From Colwellia sp. 12G3 (GTDB lineage: Bacteria > Pseudomonadota > Gammaproteobacteria > Enterobacterales > Alteromonadaceae), in NCBI RefSeq assembly GCF_002836775.1, contig NZ_PJAQ01000017.1:124001-188000 (forward strand): 64,000 bases of DNA. Direction: 5' to 3'. Positions 8,141 to 17,650 of this stretch are shown one piece after another (positions within the stretch are counted from its first letter, which is position 1; each line of letters starts with the position of its first letter). The notes under the pieces were generated by a model that saw nothing but the letters and a program-made list of their open reading frames with translations, did not search any database and had not been told where the DNA came from. Position numbers and translations under genes: made by a program.

Positions 8141-9514
8141 ATGAAAAGAAGAATAATAACATTATGTACAGTACTCGTTCTCAATATGAGCACCGTATCT
8201 GCAGCTGAGCAGGAAAAAGTGGTAAGCAAAGCGAGCTACGATAAAGTTTTAGCTTCATTCGTCGATGCCAAGGGTCCTGGGGCAGCAGCTATCGTTAGCC
8301 AACACGGTAAAATACTTTATAAAGGTGCACTGGGCATGGCTAATATAGAGCTGAAAGTCCCCTTAAAAACTGACAGTATTTTTCGTCTAGGTTCAATAAC
8401 CAAACAGTTTACCGCTGCCGCTATTGTGATGCTTGCTGAACAAGGTAAACTATCTATTGATGATGATATTCACAAATATGTGCCTGACTTCCCCACAGAA
8501 GAGCAAGTGGTTACTATTGCCAATCTATTGAGCCATACTTCAGGCATAGCAAATTACACCGAAGATGAACATATATGGAACAAGCTTATTCCAACAGAGA
8601 CAACGTTAGATGAGATGCTAATCGAGTTTGCCAAGCACCCAATGCCTTTAAAAACTGGCGAAGCTATGCGCTACTCCAATACAGGTTATGTGCTGTTAGG
8701 AAAAATTATCGAAGTTGCCAGTAAAAAATCTTACCCTGACTTTATTGAGCAAGATATATTTGCCAAACTCGGCATGAAAAACAGTCACTTTGGCGGCTCA
8801 CAACTGATTACTAACAGAGCTTCGGGTTACTCTCGAACTGAGCTAGGAGTAGTTAACGCTGCGCCTATTAATATGATGTGGCCACATGGCGCCGGCTCAT
8901 TATTATCTACCGTTGATGACTTAAATATTTGGTTTAACGCGTTGCGAAGTGGTACGTTAATTTCGAAAACCAGTTATAAAAAAATGGTTACTCCCTTTTT
9001 ACTTAATGATAAAAGTAGCTCAGATTACGGTTTTGGCCTAGGTGTGTACAACATCAATAAATATAAAGCCATTGGGCACGGTGGCGGTATTCACGGTTTT
9101 GTTACCCACGCTTTTTATATTCCAGAGAAAGATCTTTATGTTGCCGTATTAAACAACAGCGACTCTGATGGCAATCCTCAAGATATTGCCTTACTTCTTG
9201 CGGCTAAAGCCCTAAACATTGATATTCCAGAGTTTACAGCAATAAAACTCTCGGACAATAAAATCAAAGCAATGATGGGGTCTTATCAAGTTAACGATGA
9301 ATCAAAGCGCACATTAACGTTTGAAAATAACATCACTTATTCACAACGTGATGATGGTCGTAAATGGGTAATTAAACCTATGTCTGATAATAGCTTTTAT
9401 TATGAAGGCAGCCTCTCCTATTTCACTATTGTTCAGAACGAGCAAGGTAAACAGGTTATGAATTTCTACAGTGATTTATCTACCGTGCCGAGCCCTGCAC
9501 TAAAGGCTGATTAA
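8141..9514 (+). CDS. Serine hydrolase, class C beta-lactamase/PBP4*-like family
   Basis: A 457-residue exported protein with a signal peptide ending near VSA-AE (residue 22). The catalytic tetrad Ser85-Ile-Thr-Lys88 lies in LGSITKQF, the second motif is Tyr178-Ser-Asn180 in RYSNTGY, and the third is His313-Gly-Gly in IGHGGGIHGF, replacing KTG as is usual in esterase or peptidase members. A C-terminal extension of roughly 100 residues forms a separate domain often found in such hydrolases. Substrate is unknown; the HGG motif argues against assigning beta-lactamase activity. The gene has its own downstream terminator and no functional partner nearby. Confidence 0.85.
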   Translation: MKRRIITLCTVLVLNMSTVSAAEQEKVVSKASYDKVLASFVDAKGPGAAAIVSQHGKILYKGALGMANIELKVPLKTDSIFRLGSITKQFTAAAIVMLAEQGKLSIDDDIHKYVPDFPTEEQVVTIANLLSHTSGIANYTEDEHIWNKLIPTETTLDEMLIEFAKHPMPLKTGEAMRYSNTGYVLLGKIIEVASKKSYPDFIEQDIFAKLGMKNSHFGGSQLITNRASGYSRTELGVVNAAPINMMWPHGAGSLLSTVDDLNIWFNALRSGTLISKTSYKKMVTPFLLNDKSSSDYGFGLGVYNINKYKAIGHGGGIHGFVTHAFYIPEKDLYVAVLNNSDSDGNPQDIALLLAAKALNIDIPEFTAIKLSDNKIKAMMGSYQVNDESKRTLTFENNITYSQRDDGRKWVIKPMSDNSFYYEGSLSYFTIVQNEQGKQVMNFYSDLSTVPSPALKAD

Positions 9515-9537
9515 TATGTAGCTAAGTTATGCTATAA

Positions 9538-9564
9538 AAAAAGGATGCTAGCGCATCCTTTTTA
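9538..9564 (+). terminator. Rho-independent terminator after the serine hydrolase
   Basis: AAAAGGATGC and GCATCCTTTT form a perfect stem around TAGC, followed by T residues, 24 bp after the stop codon. Confidence 0.85.
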
Positions 9565-9637
9565 CTTTCAAATATACTATTATTTTCTGTTAATAAAGCT
9601 AAATTTACTCGATATAAAATTACTCTTCCATTAGCTT

Positions 9638-10441
9638 TTAAAAAACATCCCAGTGTTCAACAATTTTTTTAATATTGTTATCAAAACGCCATAAATCGAC
9701 CGTTTGTAAATTATAGGTGCCCGCCCCAGAAAACGTCCAAACCATGTCATCTTCCGCCAAAGTCAAAAATATTGTTAAACCTTGGGTACCTCCACCACTA
9801 ACGTAGTTATACAAACCGTCACTACCATTAGGCACCCAATAATTATGTTGCAAGTAGTTTGGGTCGACTAACTCATCGATTAAATCAAGATTCTGGTTAT
9901 TGAATAAATCCAAATAAAAATCTTTAACGATAACTTTATTTATTTCTTCAATGCTAATATTCGTATTAGCATATGTATTTTCAGGGTAAATGTACAAATC
10001 GCTAAAAACAGAGTTACCACTTGCTGTGTTCATATTAGGTGTCATAATGACATCCCAATGTTCCGTGATCAGATTGTCTGCCAATTTATACAAGTCAACT
10101 CTAGCACTACCGACATACTCATTATCAACATCTTCACCATAATGCCAATGTACGGCAACATAATCGCCATCAGCAACAATATGTTTAATCGTTGCGATAT
10201 GATTAGGGTTGTTAGTAATCATTGCATCGAAATATTCTTCTTGTCCTGCAATACCCTCCCCAATAGCAGGATTATGCTGAATAAAGTCTTCGGCATATAA
10301 GGAATTAACTAACCCGGTATTTAAACCATTAATCACATCATTATATATTTGCTCAACAACAACTTTATTATCTTTTTCTTGTTCCACACAGGCTGTAAGA
10401 CCCAATAACAACATGATACTGATAAGTTTAACTATGTTCAT
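9638..10441 (-). CDS. Lipoprotein with two SnoaL/NTF2-like domains
   Basis: A 267-residue predicted lipoprotein: the signal peptide ends in the lipobox LTAC (Cys18). The mature part seems to contain two copies of a SnoaL-like cone fold, each with a pattern of acidic helix, then FIQHNP or YLQHNY, a central region, and a closing EHWDV segment (about residues 127-131 and at the C-terminus). SnoaL-like proteins include small-molecule isomerases and hydrolases as well as non-catalytic binders; no activity can be assigned. It is divergent from a CadC-like membrane regulator with a 227-bp shared control region, so it may be that regulator's target. Confidence 0.7.
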   Translation of the reverse strand: MNIVKLISIMLLLGLTACVEQEKDNKVVVEQIYNDVINGLNTGLVNSLYAEDFIQHNPAIGEGIAGQEEYFDAMITNNPNHIATIKHIVADGDYVAVHWHYGEDVDNEYVGSARVDLYKLADNLITEHWDVIMTPNMNTASGNSVFSDLYIYPENTYANTNISIEEINKVIVKDFYLDLFNNQNLDLIDELVDPNYLQHNYWVPNGSDGLYNYVSGGGTQGLTIFLTLAEDDMVWTFSGAGTYNLQTVDLWRFDNNIKKIVEHWDVF

Positions 10442-10478
10442 TTAACTTCCTTTTTTAAACTATTCTTATTTAATAAAT

Positions 10479-10521
10479 AACGAATAAACATTTTGATTTT
10501 TTATAAAAACCAACGAATAAA
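10479..10521. promoter_or_regulatory. Direct repeats AACGAATAAA between the lipoprotein and CadC-like genes
   Basis: Exact copies of AACGAATAAA start at 10479 and 10512, 33 bp apart (about three helical turns). A further inverted repeat, ATGTATT-N5-AATACAT, lies at 10589-10607. ToxR/CadC-type regulators often bind repeated AT-rich sites, so these are candidate operators. Confidence 0.4.
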
Positions 10522-10668
10522 ATATTATCTATGTGTATTTATGTGAATGACTTTTAAAAAAATAATGTCACAATTTGATTTTGTGTTAATGTATTGTAAA
10601 AATACATAATGAAAAAATAAAAGAAACATCATTATTTTATTTCACTTAAATTCAACTGGTTATAGACA

Positions 10669-12795
10669 TTGACAACTAAACTTTCACATGAAAAATTCAG
10701 CTTCAGCGAGTTCGAAGCCATCCCACAAGCCAATTTGTTAATTAAAAGATCAAGAGAAAAACGCGTTGAGCCCAAAGTAATGTCGTTATTAATATTACTC
10801 GCCAGTAAAAATGGAGAGGTTGTTACGCGAGGAGAAATTTTAGCCGCGCTGTGGCCAAATATAGTGGTAGGCGATGAGGTAATTTCTCAACTCATCTATT
10901 CATTGCGAAATGCGTTAAATGATGATGCAAAAAACCCGAAATACATCGAGACTATTCCCAAAAAGGGCTATCGATTTATTGCCGAAGTAAAAGTGACTGA
11001 TGACGCAACAGAATCAGGTGTTGATAGCAACGAAAGTACGGATATTTTGCATAAAAAAAGCCAAATCACTTTGACAAAAAAATTACTAGTCAGTAGTTGC
11101 TTACTCTTAATTTCAGTCGTTGTTTGTACTTGGCTCTTGAGTAATATTATTTTACAGAAAAAGGTGAATAACTTTAAAATTAAGAACATTTTGCCCATCA
11201 CTCACGATATTGGTGTTGAAGGTGATTTTAGCTTTCATGAAAATAATAACAAAATGGTATATATCAGCTCACAGGTCCAGCAGGTTGATATCTACCTAAA
11301 GACTTTAGGTAGTAACCTATCTGAACAAATTACTCATGATGAATGGGTCGAATATTCTCCTTTATGGCTAGATGAGCAAACAATTTCCTATATCAGAAAA
11401 AAGTCGGGCCTATTTCAAATTATTCGTCATGATTTACCAGGAAAACCGGAAATTATTTATGAATCTAAGATCGCCATTTTTAATTTAACCTTAAAAACAG
11501 ATGAACCTTCTTCAATTAGCTTTATTGAGTATGATGATTACCAACATAATAAATTACATGAAATTAAATCTATAAACTTAGTTACTAATAAAGTGACCTA
11601 CTTACATAAATCTACATTAAATTTACCAAGTGATATTCGAAATCAAGTCTATTCATTAGACGGTCAGACACTTTATTTTTTCAACAACAGTAATCAAGTA
11701 AAAAATATTGTCTCTTTAGATCTAAAGAGTAACCAATATAAAACAATTACCAACCAATTCTCGTGGGTAGAATACATTGCGTTGCTTGATTCAGGAAACT
11801 TGCTAATTGCGGGAGAAGTATCGGCAACTAAAGGTATTTGGCAACTCAATATAAGTGACAGTTCGATAAAGAGCATACTACCTAGCTCTGGTGGACAACG
11901 CATTACCCAGGCACAATTCAAACAAGACCATATTTATTACGCCACTTATAAAGCTTCAACTAATCAGGTAATTGCCGACATTAGCCAACAAACATTTGAT
12001 GTTTTGCCAAAACTCAATAGTGATGCCAACGAATATTATGGTGTTTATTCAAAAGACAATAAAACAATATATTTTGTTTCAAATCGCACTGGCTTTTATG
12101 AAGTATGGTCCTATAACCTTAAGACTGAAACAACCAAACAAGTAACGCGATTACAGGCAAGTTTTATCTATAAACCCTCATTGTCTAATACAGAAGAATT
12201 TTTTGCTGTGGTTTATGAAAAAGAGGGGCTAACGCTGTCAATCATTTCATTAGTTACGGGAAAATCCGTTAAAGAAAGTACCATTCCCAGCATGAAATAC
12301 CCCTTAGCATGGAGTGAAGACGATAGCAGCATCTATATTAGTGAACACATCAAAAGCGTTAATATATACCAATACGACAGCACTACATTAGAGCCCAAAT
12401 TAGTACAAAATAATGCCGGACTTTTTGCCAAAGAAAGCTCAGACGGCAAGAGCCTGAGGTTAATCGATTATAAGGTAGGTGGTTTAATTAGCAAAGATGT
12501 CACCCATGGTAAAACATCGCAACTTAGCGATGCAATTTCTAATTTAGAGTTTCTCCGTCCTGGTGAGCTCAAAGCGGTTGGCCAGTCCCTTTTTTCGGTA
12601 ATAAAAAAAGGCCCTTCAAGAAAAATAAAAAAATACACATTAGGCAATGATGAACAAGGTTCTACTAGCACGTTGTTAATGGACCTTCCTAATTGGTCTC
12701 GCGTCACCGACTTTAATATCGATGGTACTAAGGCTATTTTTTTTAAAACTAATCCCCCTGAGGGCGATATTATGACGATACAATTAAACCTATAA
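10669..12795 (+). CDS. CadC/ToxR-like membrane transcriptional regulator with beta-propeller sensor
   Basis: A 708-residue protein starting at TTG (10669). Residues about 10-105 form an OmpR-type winged helix, with GEVVTRGEILAALWPNIVVGDEVISQLIYSLR and the closing IPKKGYRFIAEV. A single membrane helix follows at about 137-160 (LLVSSCLLLISVVVCTWLL). The rest, outside the cytoplasm, has repeated TolB/WD40-like blades (for example YSKDNKTIYFVSNRTGFYEVWSYNL). This is the layout of one-component membrane regulators that sense in the periplasm and bind DNA directly. It is divergent from the SnoaL-like lipoprotein. The signal sensed is unknown. Confidence 0.85.
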   Translation: MTTKLSHEKFSFSEFEAIPQANLLIKRSREKRVEPKVMSLLILLASKNGEVVTRGEILAALWPNIVVGDEVISQLIYSLRNALNDDAKNPKYIETIPKKGYRFIAEVKVTDDATESGVDSNESTDILHKKSQITLTKKLLVSSCLLLISVVVCTWLLSNIILQKKVNNFKIKNILPITHDIGVEGDFSFHENNNKMVYISSQVQQVDIYLKTLGSNLSEQITHDEWVEYSPLWLDEQTISYIRKKSGLFQIIRHDLPGKPEIIYESKIAIFNLTLKTDEPSSISFIEYDDYQHNKLHEIKSINLVTNKVTYLHKSTLNLPSDIRNQVYSLDGQTLYFFNNSNQVKNIVSLDLKSNQYKTITNQFSWVEYIALLDSGNLLIAGEVSATKGIWQLNISDSSIKSILPSSGGQRITQAQFKQDHIYYATYKASTNQVIADISQQTFDVLPKLNSDANEYYGVYSKDNKTIYFVSNRTGFYEVWSYNLKTETTKQVTRLQASFIYKPSLSNTEEFFAVVYEKEGLTLSIISLVTGKSVKESTIPSMKYPLAWSEDDSSIYISEHIKSVNIYQYDSTTLEPKLVQNNAGLFAKESSDGKSLRLIDYKVGGLISKDVTHGKTSQLSDAISNLEFLRPGELKAVGQSLFSVIKKGPSRKIKKYTLGNDEQGSTSTLLMDLPNWSRVTDFNIDGTKAIFFKTNPPEGDIMTIQLNL

Positions 12796-12815
12796 AGCCG
12801 CTCTTTAAACTACAA

Positions 12816-12847
12816 AAAAGAGTTAACCCATGTAGGGTAAACTCTTT
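12816..12847. terminator. Bidirectional terminator between the CadC-like and Sel1 genes
   Basis: AAAGAGTTAACCC pairs with AGGGTAAACTCTTT with one mismatch around ATGT, between convergent genes and flanked by A and T runs. Confidence 0.7.
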
Positions 12848-12896
12848 GTTAAGGTGCATACACACTAAACTTATAATAAGCATTATTTCATTTACG

Positions 12897-13754
12897 CTAT
12901 TGAGCAATACTGCCCGATTGTGTGTTCACATAACGCCAAAAATCTTCTTTATCCACCTTGTAGCAGCTAAATATTTTCTCGCACTTCCTTCCTTGAATTC
13001 TTGTGCCTGTTGCAAGGTTCGATGCAGGAGGGGCTGTTTTAAGGTTAGCTAACTCATAATCAAAAACGTCTCCAAGTGTCGGCGAAGAAATAGTAATGAC
13101 CTCACGTTGTGAGTCACTAGGCCATTGAATATCAACTTGGCTTTGCGCTGTTTTTCCTTGATCCTTTTCTGTGCCATGACTAATAACGTCCAGCTCTATA
13201 ATAAAGTCATTTACCCTTGAATAATAATTTCTATCAATCTGGCCACTTTTATTTAAATAACCAGCATACTTCTGAGCAACACTGTGCTTACCAATCAACG
13301 CTTTTTCTAACCACTTATCTGACTCACCAACATCCTTAATGCCCAGTTCACCGGTACCAAAAATAACGCCGAGTAAAAAGGCTGATTCAGTATGACCATT
13401 TCTTGCCGCTTTTTTTAAGTATTTAATGCCCTCTTGATTGTCAATAAAGTCATCTTCCATTAAATAAAATATCCCTGTACGGTATTGAGCATACGCAAAT
13501 TGATATCTTGATGCCTTGCGAAAATATCGAATAGATTGAATGAGGTTCTTTTTAGTACCATAGCCTTGGTAATAAAGTTCAGCTACTGCGGAAATAGCAG
13601 TAACACGCTTGGCAATAGCCATAATTTTCCATTTATTAAAATAGGCAATACATTTTTCTTCCATGCAGGGTTCTATCGGTATGGCTTGAGCTGTCGGTGG
13701 GGGAATAAGGGGAGAAAGTAGAAAAAAAAGGATGTATATTTTCCTATAGTACAT
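12897..13754 (-). CDS. Exported Sel1-repeat (TPR-like) protein
   Basis: A 285-residue protein with a signal peptide ending near AQA (residue 24). Residues about 55-160 contain three to four Sel1-like repeats, seen as AELYYQGYGTKKNLIQSIRYFRKAS, EGIKYLKKAARNGHTESAFLLGVIFG and DKWLEKALIGKHSVAQKYAGYL. The C-terminal 120 residues are not recognised and contain two cysteines, CEKIFSC. Sel1 proteins usually act as scaffolds. It is preceded by an NRAMP-type transporter gene on the same strand (105-bp gap), but nothing shows a shared role. Confidence 0.75.
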   Translation of the reverse strand: MYYRKIYILFFLLSPLIPPPTAQAIPIEPCMEEKCIAYFNKWKIMAIAKRVTAISAVAELYYQGYGTKKNLIQSIRYFRKASRYQFAYAQYRTGIFYLMEDDFIDNQEGIKYLKKAARNGHTESAFLLGVIFGTGELGIKDVGESDKWLEKALIGKHSVAQKYAGYLNKSGQIDRNYYSRVNDFIIELDVISHGTEKDQGKTAQSQVDIQWPSDSQREVITISSPTLGDVFDYELANLKTAPPASNLATGTRIQGRKCEKIFSCYKVDKEDFWRYVNTQSGSIAQ

Positions 13755-13859
13755 TGTTATTATTCCATTAATACAATTAGTGACTAAAAATTATACTAAC
13801 CAAATTGTAACAAGACTACAAGACTAAAAAAAAATAAAATAAGTATAAGACAATACCTT

Positions 13860-15077
13860 TTACAGTAAGCCAAAGGCAGAGAGTAAACTACGCCCACTAA
13901 GCATCAAGGTGACAGCCACAACTATGCCTGCCAAAATATTTTGTTGACGAGTATTACGCTGCTCGCCTAGTGCATCACTATTCATCATCCATACTAAAAA
14001 GCATGCTATTAACGGTAGCAAAATACCATTAGCTACTTGGGCAAACCAAATAACTGACATCGGTTTATAGCCTAAACTAGAGATCACTACGCCGAGCAAT
14101 AAAATAACAAACCAAATAGCTTTAAAGGAAAGTGAATTAAGTGCTTTGTTTAAGTTTAATATACCGCTTAACGCAAAAGCTGCAGCTAACGGTGCCGTAA
14201 CGGCCGAGGAGATGCCCGCAGCAAATAAACCAACAGCGATGAAGATACCCGCAGCGTCGCCAAAAACAGGCTGTAAAGCTGGCGCTATATCCGCGGCATT
14301 AGTAATTTGAATTTGTTGACCAAAAAAAGCACTTGCCGCTGTTGACACAATAGCGATTGAGATCAAACCGCCTAACGGAATGGCAAAATATAAATCTTTT
14401 CGAGCATCGCTAAGTTGCTCAATTTTCTGCCATTTTTTACTGGCACTAGCGCTATGTAAAAACAAATTATAAGGTACAACTGTAGTACCAATTAACGCAA
14501 TGACGGTTAGTGTTGCACCTGAAGGTAAACTTGGAATTAATAAACCACTAAAGAAATGAGACCAATTGAAATCTATCAAGAAAAAGCTGGCGAGAAAAGC
14601 AATGCTCATGATACCTACTAAGAAAATAAGTGACTTTTCGATAATACGATAACTGCCTGTAGCTAAAATACTCAAGGCAACTAATCCTATGAGTATTGGC
14701 CAGATTGAAGCTAAGCCAAGCCAGTGTTGATCACCAAAAAGGTGAGTTAAACCTAAACTTGCACCTGAAATATTCCCTCCTTGATAAGCGGCATTACCCA
14801 CGACAATAGCTCCTACCACAAGAAATATAGATAAGTACTTACTTAACGGGGTCGTACAAGCTGAACGAATATTTTCACCTAAACCTTGCTGTGTCACTAC
14901 GCCCAACCGAGCTGCCATCTCTTGTAAGATGATAGTGGCAAAGACAGAAAAAACTAATGCCCACAATAAGCTAAAGCCGTAATTTGCGCCCGCCATCGTT
15001 GCAGTAATAACCGTGCCTGGTCCGATAAAAGCCGCAGTAACTAGAACTGCAGGTCCAAATTGAGGAAACTTGATCAT
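13860..15077 (-). CDS. NRAMP (SLC11) family transporter with altered metal-binding motifs
   Basis: A 405-residue membrane protein with the NRAMP fold: FGPAVLVTAAFIGPGTVITA is TM1, and IGTTVVPYNLFLHSAS is TM6. In canonical MntH/DMT1 the TM1 motif is DPGN and the TM6 motif is MPH; here they read GPGT and VPY, so the Asp, Asn and Met that coordinate Mn or Fe are all replaced. The LHS that follows TM6 and the overall length are kept. The protein is therefore a genuine NRAMP homologue, but manganese transport should not be assumed. Mg-transporting NRAMP relatives are known to change these sites; other substrates are possible. No Fur- or MntR-like site was recognised upstream. Confidence 0.85.
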   Translation of the reverse strand: MIKFPQFGPAVLVTAAFIGPGTVITATMAGANYGFSLLWALVFSVFATIILQEMAARLGVVTQQGLGENIRSACTTPLSKYLSIFLVVGAIVVGNAAYQGGNISGASLGLTHLFGDQHWLGLASIWPILIGLVALSILATGSYRIIEKSLIFLVGIMSIAFLASFFLIDFNWSHFFSGLLIPSLPSGATLTVIALIGTTVVPYNLFLHSASASKKWQKIEQLSDARKDLYFAIPLGGLISIAIVSTAASAFFGQQIQITNAADIAPALQPVFGDAAGIFIAVGLFAAGISSAVTAPLAAAFALSGILNLNKALNSLSFKAIWFVILLLGVVISSLGYKPMSVIWFAQVANGILLPLIACFLVWMMNSDALGEQRNTRQQNILAGIVVAVTLMLSGRSLLSAFGLL

Positions 15078-15246
15078 ATTGTTCTTATTATATTTATTTA
15101 AATAAAGGGGGAGTGATTTTTAATATAATACCCATATTCACTAACCTTAACAAATTAGATATTTATTGTTATATTCTCACCTACGGTACTATCTTTATTA
15201 AGAAGTTAACCCATTAATAAATCAAGGACATAATTAGGTTTCTATC

Positions 15247-16800
15247 ATGACAAAATTCATTTATTTAGAAAGCTTTCATAAACTGTTTTTTACTTTATTT
15301 AGCATAGTTATATTATTACTAAACTTAAATGTACCCAACGCTTTGGCAACTAATAATGAAAAAGCATACCAAGCTATTACCACTAAAGATGCGAACATTG
15401 ATCTTGTCGAACTAGAATTTGCACTGACTCCCTTAACCAAAGATGAATTAACGGTAGAAGTTCATGCTTGGTTAGCCATTTTAAAAGCAAAAGCCACCAT
15501 TGTCAGTGAAGCAGAGATTCATGTCAGTCAAAAACAAAGAAGAATTTTAGCTGCGCGGGAGATCTCTGATATCAGTGCCGACAGTGCTGAACTTATGAAA
15601 ACAAGTAATACAGATAAAACTGCTGCCGCCGAATTGATAGAAGATATAGCTGAGATTAAGAAACTTACACAAGACCTAGAACATAGAAGCGCTGAAAAAG
15701 CAGTTAATACTATGGCAAAAACGCCAGAGTCTCTTAACGAGCTATCTCAAAAAGCAGAGCAATATAGTGATAAACTGCAAGAAAGACGCGAGCGTTTAAT
15801 CAATAATCTCACGCAATTACGTGAAGAAAAAAATGATGCCTTAGAGCGTTTCCAGCTAGTACTTAACAACTGGGAGAGCAAAGGTGCTGATGGGACTGAA
15901 TTACATCTTTATGCCAATGCGCTATCGGGCACAAACGTTGATTTAACCGATAGTGATGCCGCATGGTTAACCATTAAAGGCTGGCTATTATCGCAAGATG
16001 GAGGCTTACGTTGGTTAGCCAATATCATCAAGTTTACTTTGGCCTTACTCTTTATATATATACTTTCTAGAACGGCCGGAAAAATAACCGATGCGGCACT
16101 TAATCGCAATAGCAACTTATCAACGCTACTAAAATTATTTATTAAAGTATCAGTCCGCCGAGTTATTATAATTATAGGTTTTATTGTTTCGCTGACATTA
16201 ATCGAAATAAATGTCGCCCCTGTCTTAGCCTTAATTGGTGCCGCAGGCTTAGTTGTTGGCTTAGCGCTACAAGGTACCTTAAGTAACTTTGCTAGCGGCA
16301 TGCTCATTTTGATTTATCGCCCATTTGATGTCGGTGATATTATTAAAATAGATGGGGTAACTGGTACGGTTCATTCAATGACCTTATTATCAACATCGAT
16401 TAAGACATTCGATAATCAACATCTTGTAGTGCCTAATAATAATATTTGGGGTACAACTATAGTCAACGTAACAGGTAGTATGACTCGTCGAGTCGATCTT
16501 GTGTTTGGTATTGGATATGGCGATGATATGGCAAAAGCAGAAAAGATCATGCTTGAGGTTGTTAGTAAACACGAACTAGTCTTAGAGAACCCTGCCCCTG
16601 TTATTAAAGTGAATGAATTGGCAGATTCATCTGTTAATTTTGTTTGTCGCCCATGGGTGAAAACAGAGAATTACCTTGATGTTTATTGGGACATTACTCG
16701 TCAGGTAAAAGAAGAATTTGATAAACAAGGCGTTTCAATTCCATTCCCACAACGAGATGTTCATGTACATCACGTTCCAGAAAACATTAAGCAACCATAA
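15247..16800 (+). CDS. MscS-family mechanosensitive channel with periplasmic coiled-coil domain
   Basis: A 517-residue protein. After a signal peptide ending near ALA (residue 35) there is a 220-residue periplasmic region rich in Glu, Lys and Ala with predicted coiled coil (about 130-205). Membrane helices start near residue 258, and the pore helix reads AAGLVVGLALQGTLSNFASG. The beta domain follows (RPFDVGDIIKIDGVTGTVHSM) and then the C-terminal cage domain. Such channels open under membrane tension to release solutes during osmotic downshock. It is intermediate in size between MscS and MscK/MscM types. The gene stands alone with a strong terminator. Confidence 0.9.
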   Translation: MTKFIYLESFHKLFFTLFSIVILLLNLNVPNALATNNEKAYQAITTKDANIDLVELEFALTPLTKDELTVEVHAWLAILKAKATIVSEAEIHVSQKQRRILAAREISDISADSAELMKTSNTDKTAAAELIEDIAEIKKLTQDLEHRSAEKAVNTMAKTPESLNELSQKAEQYSDKLQERRERLINNLTQLREEKNDALERFQLVLNNWESKGADGTELHLYANALSGTNVDLTDSDAAWLTIKGWLLSQDGGLRWLANIIKFTLALLFIYILSRTAGKITDAALNRNSNLSTLLKLFIKVSVRRVIIIIGFIVSLTLIEINVAPVLALIGAAGLVVGLALQGTLSNFASGMLILIYRPFDVGDIIKIDGVTGTVHSMTLLSTSIKTFDNQHLVVPNNNIWGTTIVNVTGSMTRRVDLVFGIGYGDDMAKAEKIMLEVVSKHELVLENPAPVIKVNELADSSVNFVCRPWVKTENYLDVYWDITRQVKEEFDKQGVSIPFPQRDVHVHHVPENIKQP

Positions 16801-16843
16801 AGTTTGCTATAAAGAGAGTGAACTTACAGCTTACTCTCTTAAA

Positions 16844-16877
16844 CAAAAAAACCGCTAATTAATAATTAGCGGTTTTT
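16844..16877. terminator. Bidirectional terminator between mscS-like and DUF3332 genes
   Basis: AAAACCGCTAATT and AATTAGCGGTTTT form a perfect stem around a short AAT loop, with A and T runs on the two sides, between convergent genes. Confidence 0.85.
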
Positions 16878-16916
16878 AATATAGAACAAACCTTATCGAT
16901 AAACGTAAGTTAAGCG

Positions 16917-17480
16917 TTAAACTTTCGTCTCAACATAAGCATTTAAGTCATGCATAGATACTTTAGTTACGAACTCGTCGTTCATATAAAAGCTGACCAT
17001 TTCGCCGTCTTTCTTACCACGTAAAAGCGCAGTTTCACCGGTATTGTAGGTGATATTAAATTCTAAAGTGTTTGCATCAATAGGTGTTACTTGTGCAGTA
17101 AGAACTTCTTTCTCAACTGCGTCCGTTTTAGTGATTGGGTCAAGGGGTGCTTCGGTTAATGAAGGGTCTAAATCTTTATTAATTTCATACATAGTTTTCA
17201 TCTTTGAATCAAAGATGTGTGGCTTACCATTTAATGGATTTTTACCCGCCCAAAATTCAATCGAGTTAAAAATTATTGCATCTGCAGCAATTGTAAGTGC
17301 ATACACTGGAGCTAAAAGCATATTGACACCACCACGTGCATAGCGGTTATCAACAACTTCTACATTGAATTTCATCACTTTAGCCGTTACCGCATTACTT
17401 CCGATACAACCCGTAAGCGTACCTGCAAGACCAGCAGTTAATGTTGCCATAATAGCCATTCTTACGAGATTTTTTTTCAT
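16917..17480 (-). CDS. DUF3332 lipoprotein
   Basis: A 187-residue protein. The signal peptide ends in the lipobox LTGC (Cys25), followed by the family-typical IGSNAVTAKVMKFNVEVVDNRYARGG. A short hydrophobic stretch lies near residue 55 (NMLLAPVYALTIAADAIIF). The C-terminal half is beta-rich and ends YVETKV. I recognise it as DUF3332, a gammaproteobacterial lipoprotein family without assigned function. It is monocistronic, bounded by the terminator at 16844-16877. Confidence 0.75.
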   Translation of the reverse strand: MKKNLVRMAIMATLTAGLAGTLTGCIGSNAVTAKVMKFNVEVVDNRYARGGVNMLLAPVYALTIAADAIIFNSIEFWAGKNPLNGKPHIFDSKMKTMYEINKDLDPSLTEAPLDPITKTDAVEKEVLTAQVTPIDANTLEFNITYNTGETALLRGKKDGEMVSFYMNDEFVTKVSMHDLNAYVETKV

Positions 17481-17650
17481 CTATATTCCTTAAGTATGCT
17501 TGAGTTTATTACCATTATAACCACCTATAAAATAGCAAGTTATGTAGTAAAGTCAATATCATAAGGCGACATTCACCGTTACTTTGATGCTAAAGAACTC
17601 TTTACTCTTCGTCATTAACTTACCTTTAGTGAAAGAGCAAAATGGCTTAA

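Noticed and set aside
8141-9514. Calling the serine hydrolase an antibiotic-resistance beta-lactamase
   Set aside because: The third motif is HGG rather than KTG and there is no ampR or ampD context; a peptidase or esterase role is at least as likely.
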